From Anaspis maculata (taxonomy: Eukaryota; Arthropoda; Insecta; Coleoptera; Scraptiidae), in assembly GCA_949128115.1 (NCBI GenBank), contig OX421967.1:7740070-7804069 (forward strand): 64,000 nucleotides of DNA, given 5' to 3'. Under the pieces are notes generated by a model that had not been told where the DNA came from, ran no database searches, and saw only the letters and a program-made list of their open reading frames with translations. Made by a program: the position numbers and the translations under genes. This document shows, in pieces, positions 21,541-33,736 of the stretch; position 1 is the stretch's first letter; every line of letters starts with the position of its first letter.

Positions 21541-23796
21541 TAGTACAGGCCAGTAAGATATCTACCCGGAAATTTCAAATAACGAGCTGGAATTTGGAGG
21601 GTATCTTCATAGATTCAGTAGAAACAAACTCTCAGAAGTCCCCAAAAATCCCTTTTGGGCAACCGCCGATATCTTGATTTCTCATACTACTTCAATTTTT
21701 TATTTTTTCTATCCGCCTATTCATCAACAAAACATCACAGCGACCCGCTTTTCATGATTTTTTGATTCTCTAGAGATTTTTAGTGTGGATAAGCGTAAAT
21801 CAAAATCTATAAATCATTAATTTAACTCAAAATCACAGCGTCAACACAAAAAATGACAAAATATAGAAATTGGAGACCTTGTTAGAATCGTCCGGATGTT
21901 AGGCGAAAGCACCCTGCATTTTGTGGTTGAAACATGCCACTTGGCATATAGTTGTAATATGGACCATAATCTTCCGATTCAGAAGTGTAGCCATCGGCGA
22001 CAGACATGCAGCTCTGTATACAGGGTGGAAAAGAAAAAGGAAGAAGGAAAAAATGTAACTCATAAAACCAAAGGAGGTAGAGTCGCGTAAACGGGCGCAC
22101 ATAGCCTTCTGTTCATGCCCATGAAGCTCCATCATGCCATCCTCCATCCATTATTTCAGATGTACTGAAGCGTTCCTAAAATATCCTGAAGAAACTGTTT
22201 TTTTTTTTTCATAAAAATTTAATTTTCAAGTAAATTAGTGAATTTTCAAAGTATAGGAGTGAAACTTGGTAGTTCTTCATTCAGTGATGTAGCCAGTGAT
22301 CGGTAGCCAGTGCCTAGGTTCACTATTTCCAGAAAAAAAGACATTCAACTTTTTTCCTCCTCCCGGGAGCCATTTTGCTTTCACTATTCACAAAATAATT
22401 AAGGAATAAGTTACTGGTAATTATAAGGTTGGTGAGGTACAATCATTTTTCCACAAAACAGTAAGTAATCTCAACATTGAGAACTGCTTCCTCGTAGAGT
22501 GAATATTGTCATTCAAGTTGTTCTTGGCTCTACAGACTTTCTTTGTTCATGATGGCTAAGGTGGTTTTCGAAAGGAAGAATTATTACGTTAGGCATTTTT
22601 ATGCCTCACATTTTGTCGAGTCACTCACAAAAATTTATCATCATCAGTGAAGACGTTTGTCCCTGCCATCAGTGTGAAAATTGCAAAAATATATAAAATT
22701 TCGTCGAATTACGTTTCAACAAAAATCTATTGCCACGGGAGGTGCGAATTGGCATGGAAATAATTTGATACAATTTGGTGTTAACTGTGATGCTAAGAAA
22801 AAGTGGTGAAATGTGTCCACCTGTGGCATAAAAGACGAAGAAGACGTTCTAGCGTGGAAGAATGGAGTTTTAAGTATATTTGGACCTCGATTAGGGCAGT
22901 AGGTGTAAGCACCCTGCACTTTATATGCTCAACTTTATGGTTAGAACATGACACTTGGCACAGCGAATGCTTGAAATATAGGTACTCTTTCAATAATTGT
23001 CATGTGTAGCCATCGGCGCCAACCCTGCAGCCCCTGTACATAGGATTCTTCCTCTTCCTTTATATGAAGTGAGACAACCACGAAAAGTTCAACATGAAAA
23101 TCCTTGAGTCTTTATCGTTCTTTTTGCGTAGATTGTACCTACACATCTTACCAAATTTGCGCAGAATTCCAGTCAACAATGTCGACACCAAATCCTATGA
23201 AATTATTCCCAGGTGAAATCGTACATCTAGTGGCAATATACCTACTCTTTCCAAGCATTCGATGGCAGTGAACCCCTTGCATTTTTTGGACAGAAATGGT
23301 ACCTACAAACTTAGTTTGGTCAGCTGCCAGGAATGAACCTCTTCATTGATGATGATAATTTTGGTGAACTGACTTGACAAAATGTGGGGCACAAGAATGC
23401 CTGGTGTATTCATCCTTCCAAAAGCAATAGCCAATAGGTCAGTGGAGGTAGATGAAAATGACGAAATTCATCAATGTGCTGAAGATGAGGAGGAGAATAC
23501 GGATCACTATGCGGACTCTCCCATTGCGAGGTGCCGGCGCATCAACTAGAGAAAACTTTTTTGTCCCATTCAACTATTTATGGTATACTTAGTTTTTACG
23601 AAAAAAAATTAAACTAAAAACTGAGAAAAAGTTGATGTCATATGTAAAATCAAGATGGCGGCGTTTGCCCAAGTGGGATTTTTTGGGACTTTTCAGGGTT
23701 TATTCCTAGTAGCTCCCTGAACATATCCTCAAAATTTCAGATTGTTATTTGAAATTTCCAGGTTCAGCCAATTTTTATTCTAACTGGCCTGTACTA
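21541..23796. mobile_element. Inverted-repeat DNA element, ~150 bp terminal repeats
   Basis: The outermost 14 bases are perfect mirrors (TAGTACAGGCCAGT at 21541, ACTGGCCTGTACTA ending 23796). Similarity continues inward for ~150 bases through GGAAATTTCAAATAAC, AGTCCC.AAAAATCCC and GGGCAA.CGCCG..ATCTTGATTT. Inside, 21883-22040 and 22890-23050 are direct repeats of each other (GCACCCTGCA, ACTTGGCA, GTAGCCATCGGCG, ...CTGTA.A), the first one followed by TATACAGGGTGG. No transposase is recognised. Size is about 2.26 kb. Confidence 0.7.
23382..23549 (+). other. Short acidic open stretch of unknown function
   Basis: A 55-codon frame starts MWGTRMPGVFILPK and ends in an acidic run (EDEEENTDHYAD) and CRRIN. 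It lies inside the inverted-repeat element, near its right terminal repeat. The codons look ordinary, but I recognise no family. It might be the end of a decayed transposase; it may equally be chance. Confidence 0.2.
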
Positions 23797-24049
23797 TTAT
23801 GTAGAAGAGGTTGAACTGGAAGCGTTCCACCAATTTTCAGACTCACGTTATTTTTTCCAGGTCAAAATCTAAAATGCCTGGGCTATTAGCTCCGTCCCTG
23901 TCGATCACGTACCCTGAATAATTCAATTCTGATTTTAGGAAATGAAATTTGTCGTCTTTTAGTAAAATCTTGTAGGAATAAATTGGAAAATTTTTTCCAT
24001 CCTTCTTAAAATGGTGTTGACGTACAGATGTTTGGAATTTCTTCTTTAG

Positions 24050-24830
24050 AAAATTTTATTAATCACTGGAAATCTTGTAGAAATCTTCAAAAATCTTGAG
24101 TTTTGGAATCCTTGAGAATCTTTTGAAAACCTTGAAAATCTTGTAGCAATCCAGAAATTTCTACAGAAACCTCCAAGACGTTGTTGAATACCTTAGGGAA
24201 TCACGTAGAAATCTTCATAAATTCCTAGAAATGCCGTAAAAATCTCGAGGAATCCATAGGCATCTTTGAGAGTCCTGGAAAAATCTCAAAAATCCCTAAA
24301 AATCCCCTAGAAATCTGCAAGAATCAATAAAGATTTCCCAAATACTAAGCAACTTCTAGGATTTCCATACTAAGTAACAAACAGGAATCCGTGGACATTT
24401 CCAGCAGAAATCTTAAAAAATTTTTAGAAACAGTCCAGAAATCTTCAAAACGTCCCATACAAATCTTTAGGAATCCCTGAATTCTTGAGAAAAAATTCAG
24501 TCGAAAGAGGGAATGGAATTTAAAAATGATAGAAGATCCTCAGAATTCTTGTAAAAAGCTTTAGAAGCTTGAAAAAATCTTGTAGAAATATTCAAAGATC
24601 TTTAATAAATTGTAGAAATCTTTAGGAAATCCCAGAATATCGTAGAAATTTCTAGAACTTCCTAAAACTTCCTGCAATTCTAAGAAATATCATAGAAATT
24701 TCTGGAGATCTCTAGAAATCCTTGCAAATTCCATAGAAATATTGGAAACCTCAGAAACTCCATGCAAATCTCCAGTCTGTCTGTAGAAATCTTGAACACA
24801 ATAGAAATATAATATACATCTCCAATCATT
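24050..24830. repeat. Degenerate short tandem repeat (GAAATCTT-like)
   Basis: Dozens of variants of TAGAAATCTTNNNGAATCC occur at irregular ~15-18 base spacing on one strand. The tract is low complexity and AT-rich, and no gene is present. Confidence 0.65.
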
Positions 24831-25894
24831 GTGAACTCACCATCTCCATCCCTACTTGAGGATCAATCGACGAATAAGTATAAGGTGGCAACAGTGCATT
24901 GAGCTTTAAAAGCTTCAGAGATGTAGTATAGAGAGGGAGATGGACTGCGATGAACGAAACGAAAGAGAGAGAAGAGAAAGGCGGAGGAGAGAAAATTGAG
25001 AGATGAGCAGAGCAAGGATCCGAGTTCATTGCTAATTAAGAAATTAACAAAATCGAGAATTAGGAGAATCAAAGGGTTCGACCCGCAGAATGGACCGAGA
25101 GCACAGTCCAGTGCATCATCATCATCATCATCATCGCAGTGTGCGCTTCAAAGAACTTGGTCCTTTGTGATCTTTAATCCCTTGCCGTACCCGCCCCGAC
25201 CATCAGTCGTCGATATGTCGCAGCGACCCTCAAAAGTTTCGTGTTGTTTCATCCACAAAGCCGTGTCACTAACTCAGCTTCCTGCCAGAATAGTTGCAAG
25301 CTCGCAATTTGGGGTGTTTTCTTGAGAAAAATTCTAGATGAATTTTTATTTGGATGCGTACCATCGGCTTCATGAAAAACTAGTACACAGCAGAAAAATT
25401 TTTGGAGCCTTTCTTTCCAGACTTTCCAGTCAGCGACGCAACTTGCGTCACTTTTTTACGGCACCGTTGAGCCAATCATCGCGTCGGATTGTGTTATGTT
25501 GTCCTAAAGTGACTGGACTTTCGCTAGACTTGCGCGGGCCTATCTCCAACTTGAAATCTAGCCCTTATAGTCCAGGAATTATAATAGAAAAAATAGCGAA
25601 CAAAAATGAAAACCAGCCGGATTTTTGTATATAAGCTCAGTTAACATGTAGTTGAGTATAGTAGAAGTCCTCAAGAATCCGGTGTGAGCTTCGGCCGTTG
25701 TGGCCTCGAGAAGAACTTGAGGATCAGCTTTTCGTGTTTATCTCTTAAACGATGGCACTTGGGGGAAAAGCACTTGGAGCAAAATTGTTGTAAATTGTGT
25801 TGTTTACAAGAAAAGTCCTCACATATTCCATCCACTCCTTCTTTGTCAAAACACAAGAAAAGCTAAATTGTCCAGATGCTCGATGCCGAAGACT
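24831..25894. other. No recognised gene; CAT microsatellite
   Basis: A purine-rich GAGAGA stretch lies near 24930-25000, and an ATC trinucleotide run lies at about 25117-25135. Frames of 60-109 codons are open here on both strands but are low complexity or lack any domain. Confidence 0.35.
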
Positions 25895-26680
25895 GTACGG
25901 ACCTTAAGTTTTATGATGGCAGGGTGCCACTTGGTCGAGGTGTTGTTCGATCCATTCTCTTCAGATTGAAACTTGATGCCACCAATACCAACTATGCCGG
26001 CGGCATATACAGGGTGACATAAAAATAAAAAGTTGAACAAATGTACTTCAAGAACCAAAATAGGTGAAGACGTGTGAATCGCCAAAAATATTTCTAATTT
26101 CATGACCATGAAGTCGTCGTAAACTTGAATCAAATATGTTGAGCCGTTTCTCAAATATCTTCAGAAGACTGAAGTCGTTACGAAAAAAAAAATAGTTTTC
26201 CGTATATCAGTAATTCTTCAGATATTGAATCGAAACTTGGTGTTCTGAATCGAAACAATGATAAATTACATTTAAAATAAAATGACAGTGAAAAGCCCTC
26301 TCTAGGCCAACTAATTTTAGAGAAAACACAGTCAACGTTTTTTCTGATAAGTAGACGGAAATAATTTTTTTTTTCGGTAACAACTTCAGTCTTTAGAAGA
26401 TATTTCAAGAACGGCTCAAGATATTTAATTCAAGTTTACGACGACTTCATGACCATAAAATCAGAATTATTTATGGCGATTTACATGTCTCCACCTATTT
26501 TGGTTCTCGAGGTACAAATGTTTAACTTTTCATTTTTATTTCACCCTGTATATGCCGCCGGCATGGTTCGTCTAGATGGCTTCAAGTTTCAACCAAAAGA
26601 GAGCGGATCAAACAACACCTCCACGAAGTGGCACTCCGCAGTAGTATAGCTAGGCCGGTTCTGGACCACTTCAAGGTCAT
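25895..26680. repeat. Foldback element with mirrored TATACAGGGTG
   Basis: The left arm contains GCCGGCGGCATATACAGGGTG at about 25996-26016 and the right arm its mirror CACCCTGTATATGCCGCCGGC at about 26545-26565. Matching continues inward for ~190 bases (AAAAGTT.AACA..TGTAC.TC, CCAAAATAGGTG, GAAGTCGTCGTAAACTTGAAT) and outward for ~90 bases (GTGCCACTT, GAGGTGTTGTT.GATCC). The loop is ~150 bases. Because homology extends outside the motif, the motif is internal rather than the element end. Confidence 0.8.
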
Positions 26681-26714
26681 CTGCAGTAGCGCTACCTAGC
26701 GGCGCGCAGAGGAA

Positions 26715-26915
26715 CTAACATTACCGACGTTTACAGAAACCTGCATTACCGGCATTTACAGGAATCTACCTATATCCACAGAAACTTGTATTACCGGCAT
26801 TTACAGGAATCTACCGACATTCACAGGAACCTGCATTACCGGCATTGACAGGAATCTACCGATATTTACAGGAATCCGTATTACCAGCGTTTACAGTAAT
26901 CTATTGATAGTGGCA
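26715..26915. repeat. Minisatellite, ~45 bp (20+25) unit
   Basis: Alternating segments ACAGGAATCTACCGACATTY and ACAGGAACCTGCATTACCGG are repeated about five times with small changes. It lies just right of the foldback. Confidence 0.65.
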
Positions 26916-27204
26916 GTAACGCAGTCTCCCGGTACAACTGCGAAGCTCCATTTAACATAGATACAAACCTATAATGCCAACATCTGTTAGTACCGATGCG
27001 AACCCACATTACTATTGAATCTGGGGATTTATTACTAGGTTGCAAAGTTCCCCTCCTCCTCTCAAATTCAGCATAATCAGGGGTGTAATCAGAATGGTGG
27101 GGGGAAAAAAAGACAAATCTAAACAATTACTGCTTTAGTGGTGTATAGCTATATACATGTAAGAAAATCAATGAAATTATAAGAATGGAATATTTAATAA
27201 TAGA

Positions 27205-29045
27205 AAAAAAGGAGGCCAGGGTTGCTTTCAACTACTTTCTCAAGGTCAAGCCATAGGTGCAACTATCTCTGGGTCAAAAATTACGCATGCGTGGGAATAG
27301 AGCAGCACATCCACTCAACTTCAGGAATGTATGGGAGAGGTTGATAGGAAGTGAAATACACATTAGCTGTTATTGGTTAAAGTTTTATTTGGTTCAGATT
27401 AAACATTGTTATGCATACTTATTTTGATACACACAGAACAATACACGCTCTTTATGTTTACTAGCAGTCGTTTTGATCCGATTCATCCTTATTCTTTCAT
27501 TACTGGGGGCCCTCAAAGGGATGGAGCTCTAGTGTGTAGTAGTAGGCAAACTTACATATGAGTTAATAGTAAGTTATTGCGTAAAATAGCGCAATAGTTG
27601 AGAAAAGTGTATAATATTGTTACTAAATGACACAACTGTTCAGGGAATTGTTCACCAGGTCACGTGATGATTCATTGAATTTTAAGGTTGATGTTGCAAC
27701 ATGTGATGCAATAAGTGTTTGCATCGAAAAAAATTCTAGAAAAAGCCAACAAGGTTCCAAAACAACGAAAGTGCTAACATGAACAAGTCCAGAAGTTATT
27801 GCGTGAAATTGCGCAATAGTTGAGAAAAGTCTAGAATATTGTTACTAAATCACACAACTGTTTAGGGAATTGTTTACCAGGTCACGTGATAATTCATTGT
27901 ATTTTAAGGTTGGTGTTGCAACATGTGATGCAATAAGTGTTTACCTCGAAAAAAATTCTGGAGAAAGCTAACAAGGTTCCAAAACAACGAAAGTGCTGTC
28001 ATGGACAAGTCCGGAAGATATTGCGTAAAATTGCGCAATAGTTAATAAAAGTCTAGGAAAATGTTGCCAAATGACACAGTTGTTTACAAAATTGTTTACC
28101 AGTTATTATGACCATTCATTGTTTTTTAAGGTTAACATTGCAACATGTGACGCAATACCTAAGTGTTTACCTCGAAAAATTTAGAAGCAAGCCAACAAGG
28201 TTCCAAAGCAACTTGAGGGTTGTTAGAAACAAGTTCCGGAAGCTATTGCGTAAGATTGCGCAATACTTTGGAAAAGTCTAGAATATTGTCACTAAATGAT
28301 GCATTTGTTTACTAAATTGCAAACGAACTTGTTTACCAGTTATTGTGATGAGTCATGATATTTTGGCGTTGTTCTCATATAGGTAAAAGAGGAGGGTAGG
28401 GTTGCTTTCAGCTGACGTGTTTCGGTTACTTTTTCAAGGTCAAGTCATAGACACAACTATCTCTGGGTCAAAAAATCGAACAAGTGCGCATGCGTAGTAG
28501 TAGGACAGCGCATCTACTCAACTTTAAGAATGTATGAGAGAGGTTTATACGAATAAAAATACACATTAGCTGTTATCGGTTAGAGCTTTATTTAGTTTAG
28601 AGTTTAAATTAAACAGTTTTATGCATACTTATTTTAATACACACAGAACACTACTCGCTCTTTATGCTTTACTGGCAGTCGTTTTAATTCTATCCATCTT
28701 GATTCTCAACTGGAGGGGTCCTAAAGGGGACGGAGCCCTAATGTGTTGTAGTAGTAGTAGCCAAACTTACATATTAAGAGTTAGGAGCTGGGTATTGCGT
28801 GAAATTGCGCAATGGTTTCGAAAAATCTAGAATATTGTTACTAAATGACACAACTGTTCAGGGAATTGTTTACCAGGTCACGTGATGATTCATTGTATGT
28901 CAAGGTTAACGTTGCAACATGTGATGCAAATAAGGGTCCACCTCGAAAAATCTAGAAGAAAGCCAGCAAGGTTCCAAAGCAACTGAAAGTGCTGACATGA
29001 ACAAGCTCCGGAAGTTATTGCGTAAAATTGCGCAATATTTGGGAA
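27205..29045. repeat. Compound direct repeat: ~380 bp block twice, plus ~222 bp tandem units
   Basis: The block at 27205-27560 recurs at 28385-28790 (GGTTGCTTTCA, CACAACTATCTCTGGGTCAAAA, ATACACATTAGCTGTTAT, TATGCATACTTATTTT.ATACAC). Each is followed by units of ~222 bases beginning at the palindrome-like core TTGCGTAAAATTGCGCAAT; units start near 27573, 27795, 28016, 28242, 28795 and 29018. The units share TCACGTGATGATTCATTG, GCAACATGTGATGCAAT and AGCCAACAAGGTTCCAAA. No coding sequence is evident. Confidence 0.8.
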
Positions 29046-30289
29046 CAAGTGTTACTGATTAATGACATTCTAGAACATTCTAAAGAAGTGAACAAAAGGA
29101 ACTATGCAGTCTCGGGAAATGAAACAAGCGAATCAATAAGACAGAGTTTATTTGGGCAGTTAAGTGATTAACCAAGTATAAAGTAGCATGCAATTATTCA
29201 AAGAACAAATACGGGGTTTCAAAAAATAGTGATTACACTATTCATATGCAAAAATTTGGCTAGTTTTCATTTTTGTTTGCTATTTGCGATTTAAACAGCT
29301 GAAATTCCTGGACTATTAGTTTTGTATTGTTAATGTAGGCTGCACAATGGTGCGATCAATCAAATGAAGCATGCATCAACGTCACATATCTAGAGCTTAC
29401 TATAAGACCCCAAAGTATTCCCGCTGTACTGGCTTTCCACGAAGCCGATGGTACATTATCGCGAGGCCTTGAGGAAATCATATAATTGCAGCCCGCGCTC
29501 TTGAGCGATGATTGCTCGGATGATTGTGACAAATTTAATCGTCTGACCCTTCTGGTACGCACCCACAGGTATACACGTACGCCACCCCTATGCTCTTTGA
29601 CGTCACACATTAAAGGGTTGTGCAGTACAAAGGCCCGTGCGCGCCGTACTATTTCAAGAATTTAAATTTACAAAGGGTTTGCGGGTTCTTTCGGCTCACC
29701 TGGGGGCGTTCTTTTATTTACCTCCTCTTCTCCGCCCGCGCTCACTCCACCACCGTCTCTCTCTCTCCTTCTCTCCAGACGAACGATCGTGTGTGTGTGT
29801 GTGGCACTGGAGCTGGTCCCGAAAAAAAGGAGTAAAGGTTGACGGCAGCTACCACAACGGACGACAAAAAATGCGCTCCGAGCGCGAATATTTCCGAGCA
29901 TAAGAGGATGATATGTTAAACATCCCTTATGTATAACGGGAAAATTCGCGGTATTTTTGCAATCCTTTGAAAAATTCCTGTGCCGGAACGTTTCGGTTCT
30001 TCGAGAATTCCTGTTTTTTTTTTTGAGAAATGCGCGGTGAAGCTCTGGGTAATGCACGATGAAGGTTGGCATATAGCTTAGTGATCTCGAGGGAGACTTT
30101 GGCTAAATCAATTGCAACAAAGTGCATATAAAAACGTAGGTAGGTACTAAGGTAATGTCGCATACTTGAATGCAAGATATATCAAGTCAACGCACGCAAG
30201 TAAAGAAACCTGAAAAGAAAAAGAAACAACATCTATTACCCACACTTTTCCCTACCCAGTGAACGCATCGCGATCTTCAATATGGGGGC
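29046..30289. other. No recognised gene; GC-rich stretch with GT microsatellite
   Basis: From about 29360 to 29900 the sequence is GC-rich with a CT-rich run and a (GT) run at about 29790-29803. Minus-strand frames of 84 and 134 codons are open but carry no domain. A promoter-like island is possible, but I have no gene to attach it to. Confidence 0.3.
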
Positions 30290-30447
30290 AAGGGCAAGAG
30301 GCAAGAGACAACAGCCGTCGCCTGGGTGACAGCTATGGTTGAAAAGTAGTCAGGGAATTTGTTCCACTGACACCGGACAAGTGGAAAGGAGATTGTATAC
30401 ATGATGTTGATTTTCGGTTGTTTTAGGCAGATGTCAGGTGTTCCCTT
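30290..30447 (+). repeat. Segment S of a composite repeat
   Basis: A ~155 base segment (GCCGTCGCCTGGGTGACAGC, GGGAATTTGTTCCACTGACA, CCGGACAAGTGGAAAGG, CATGATGTTGATTTT) matches the reverse complement of 61846-62005 with few changes. In both places it lies on the outer side of the ~120 bp satellite. Confidence 0.8.
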
Positions 30448-30939
30448 AACAAGTTTAGTAATTTTTTGCATGTCCGTCGATAGTGTTTTGTGGTCAGATG
30501 AAGTTTTCCAAGAGGTGTAAGCAACTGACTGTGTATTAGTAACATGAAATCGAGAAGATGTTTGTTTTTCGCGTGCTTTGAAATTTTGGCCTCGGCTTGT
30601 AGGGTTCTATTGTGAACGGAACGCATGTCAGTGGGTAGTGTCTGGTCAGTGGAGAGTTGTCGGGAAAAATCGATACACCATTATTATGTTTATTAATATG
30701 TATTTCTACTTTTGTTGAAGGTAACTAAATACAAAAATACTGGAAACATATGATGGAGTAGACAATTTTGAGAATGAAAGCAGCGATGTGTGTTATGAAA
30801 ACCTGAACCGTGAAAAAGGTTATGCCGTGGAGGACACTGTGTAGTGGAAAGCAAAAAAGAACCGTGTATTTGTATTATTTAGGAGTCTATTTAAATATGT
30901 ACCTATAGGAGAAGTTGAGATAAAATGAAAGTATGTGCA
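30448..30939. other. Spacer between segment S and satellite
   Basis: No gene or repeat is seen. It is absent from the inverted copy at 61.8 kb, where segment S directly abuts the satellite, so it is an insertion here or a deletion there. Confidence 0.4.
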
Positions 30940-32245
30940 AAATTCAAAATTTGACAGTTACGTTCCAGTTGTTCATCTGAACCAAGTATAGGTTAGAAAA
31001 CCCGATGTAATCGGTTGGGAAAAGCAAGAATTCAATACGGCGTTTCAAACTGCCAGAATGTCGAGTTCGAAAATGCACCTCAATTGTTCATCTTGACTAA
31101 GTATATGTTCAAATTCTCAATCTTATCTGTTAAAATGAACAAAAGTTCAAAATGGCAGCCTTGGAAATGTCAAAATGGCGAATTTGACGAATGCATTTCG
31201 ATTGTCAACCTCAAGTGGGTATACGTTTGAAATCTCAATCCGATTGCTTGAAAAATGCAAAAGTTCAATATGGTGGCCTCTTGAAACGTGGAAATCAAAT
31301 ATTCACAGATGCATTTTGATCGCCAATCTCAAGTAGGTATAGGTACAAAATTCCAATCAGATCGGTTGAAAAATGTGAAAGTTCAATATGGCAACCTCAA
31401 CAAAAGTCAAAAATCGGAATTTGACAGATGCATCTCGACTGCCGGACTGCCTAACCAAAGCAAGTAGAGGTTCCAATCCCAATCGGATAGGTTGAAAAAT
31501 GCGAGAGTTCAATATGGCGGCGGAATTGGAACTGTCAAAATGACAAATTTGACGAATGTATTCAGATTGCTCATTTCAAGTTGTCATAATATATTCAAAA
31601 TCTCGATCGGATAGGTTGGAAAATGCAAAAGTTCAAGATGGCGGCCTCTTGAAACGTCAATAATCAGAATTTGACAGATGTATCTTGGTTGTCCGCCTCA
31701 AGTGGTTATAGGTTTTGAATCCCAATCGGATCGGTTAAAAAATGCAAAAGTTCAATATGGCGGCCCTTTGAAACGTCAAAAATCGAAGGTTGACAAATGC
31801 ATCTCGATTGCCTACCTAAAACAAGTTAAGGTTGAAAATCCCAATCGGATCAATATGGCGGCTTTTTGAAACGTCATAAATCGAAATTTGCTAGATGCAT
31901 CTCGATTGCCTACCCAAAACAGATTTAAGTTGGAAATCCAAATCGGATCGGCTGAAAATCGCGAAAGTTCAATATGGCGATCTTTTAAAACGTCAAAAAT
32001 CGAAGGTTGACAGATGCTGCAACTTGATTGCCTACCTTGAACAAGTAGTATGAGTTGAAAATCTCAATCGTATCGGTTGAAAAATGCAAAAGTTCAATAT
32101 GGCGGCCTTTTTAGAAATCAAAATGTGACAGAGGCATCTCGAATGCCCACCCAATGCAAGTGCAGGTTGAAAAATCCAATCCGATCGGTTGAGAAATGGA
32201 AAAGTTCAATATGGTGGCCTCTGGAGACGTCAAAAGTCGAAATCT
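30940..32245 (+). repeat. Satellite array, ~120 bp unit, about 11 copies
   Basis: Repeated blocks in order: AATCGGATCGGTTGAAAAATGC, AAAGTTCAATATGGCGGCC, TTGAAACGTCAAAAATCGAA, TTTGACAGATGCATCTCGAT, TGCCTACC..AAGTATAGGTTGAAAATC. Unit spacing is 118-126 bases (for example AATATGG cores near 31151, 31269, 31387, 31512, 31638 and 31758). Frames inside it are low-quality and not conserved. An inverted array lies at 60.7-61.8 kb. Confidence 0.85.
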
Positions 32246-32275
32246 TACAAAGAAAAATTCGTTGTGTTTGAAATT

Positions 32276-32398
32276 AGGTTTGTTTCATCAGCAGTCCCTG
32301 ACTGTTCGTGAACGTCAGCAGCCTGTTACTTCATAAATCGTAATGCGCAGGCTTCTGACGTCCACGGACAGTCAGGGACTGCTGATGGAACAAACCTA
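32276..32398. repeat. Hairpin, ~57 bp arms with short loop
   Basis: The left arm AGGTTTGTTTCATCAGCAGT... mirrors the right arm ...ACTGCTGATGGAACAAACCT over about 57 bases with ~6 differences. The loop is ~9 bases around 32334-32341. It directly follows the satellite array. It could be a small MITE or a structured transcript. Confidence 0.7.
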
Positions 32399-32659
32399 TT
32401 GAAACAATTAAATAGCGAACGCTCACAAAAGGGGAAATACCATGAAATTTCGAATAAAAATGCAACAAATTGGATCTGGTCGACGGTCGTCTATGTTTTT
32501 GGTTCAGATCACGCAAAAAAAAACACCGCAAACACGACGATGAACGTGACTTGAGAATTCGGCGAACGGTGGCGCGAGTTTGACAGATTCGCGTTAACAT
32601 CTAGTGAACGGAGGCGCGCGGTGCTGTTGGCAAAAGTGAGAGTGGCAGTCCGACGCTAG

Positions 32660-32930
32660 GTCGACCGTATTGATGCGAGAAGTTGCACACAGATTTCGAT
32701 AAAATGGACTACAAAGACGTAATAGAATGCATATGGATCGAAGCATGGACCCTTTCTAAAGATCTGACCAGAAGGTCCGATGGAATTATCTGGGATTTCG
32801 TGAAGAACAAGACGTGACAACAAGACATTGATGCCGCCACGAGATGTGTCTGGAAATGGAAAAAAAGGGCTTTTCTCGAAATGTGAAGTCGGTAAAAATC
32901 GAGCTCTAGTGCAAATATACTGTGAGTACC
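32660..32930. repeat. Segment X of the composite repeat
   Basis: The sequence around GACCAGAAGGTCCGATGGAATTAT, TGACAACAAG and CGAAATGTGAAG recurs as its reverse complement at 57010-57220. Translated on the minus strand here and the plus strand there, it keeps NNSIGPSGQ-like and RGPCFD-like strings and SHFEK, but neither frame is otherwise conserved. I treat it as repeat DNA, possibly an old coding fragment. Confidence 0.55.
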
Positions 32931-33736
32931 TACCAGACGTGTTTTGCCCCATCAATCGCCTGTTTTTGTGGAATATCACGCCGTCAACGTCTGTCCCGGT
33001 CTGGGAAATTTTATCAAAGTGCCGTCGAATTTGAAGAATTCTTTGGTTTTTGGTGTCCGATAGACGCTGAAAAGCCCCCTCTAGACCACGGTTCAATGTC
33101 GCACGCTGACACGGTACGTTCTTTCCAAAAACACTGTTCAAATGCCTCGAGGTGTTGTCGAGTTTTTCCCAAAACCGACAGCGTCAATAATGACGTTTCT
33201 GTCAAATTTGGCCGAGCCGTGTACCGTTTTCAACATTTTTCGGCAAAATTCCAAGAAAAGCCACGCCGAATGGCTCGCACCAGACGATAGTGAGTTCTCG
33301 AGACCCCCCGGTCGGCATTTCACACCAAATTTCTCGAAATTCTGCCCGAAAATCCGAGTTTTCGTCGCCAAAATGTGTCAAGAAATCTCGGACGAATTAT
33401 TTGAAATGACGATTCGCTGAAAAAAATTGGAATGGATTATGAATTTTCGAAAAATCCCCTCAAATTTGCAGACATTTTGAAAATTTCCCATCGTCAACTT
33501 GTATTGCGGTTCGTTTGCGATTTTTTTTTTAAATACCTTGTCAAAATCCGATGTCTGGTTTTCACAAATTCCAACCAGACGTCGTTAAGTTCTCTCACGG
33601 GTTAGTTTAGGGTGATACTCACGTGAAACTGAAACTAAACGACAATCACGACATCCAGACCAGTTACGACAAGACGGCGAATTCAGGAAGATCCCATGAA
33701 GGAGAACTCGTCTGGCTGCACCACAGGAGAAACCGA
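32931..33736. other. No recognised gene
   Basis: Moderately GC-rich, with several overlapping frames of 60-120 codons on both strands between 33010 and 33420. None shows a domain, and overlap on both strands argues against coding. 33420-33736 holds nothing I can name. Confidence 0.3.

Noticed and set aside
25078..25100. B-box-like GGGTTCGACCC suggesting a tRNA or SINE
   Set aside because: No A box at the right distance and no cloverleaf arms could be found.
31015..31230. Frames within the satellite arrays (31.0-32.3 and 60.9-61.3 kb)
   Set aside because: They follow the satellite unit and are not kept from unit to unit.
32656..33141. 161-codon minus-strand frame at segment X as a conserved gene
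   Set aside because: Only short strings agree with the inverted copy at 57.0 kb; the frames otherwise diverge and both strands are open.
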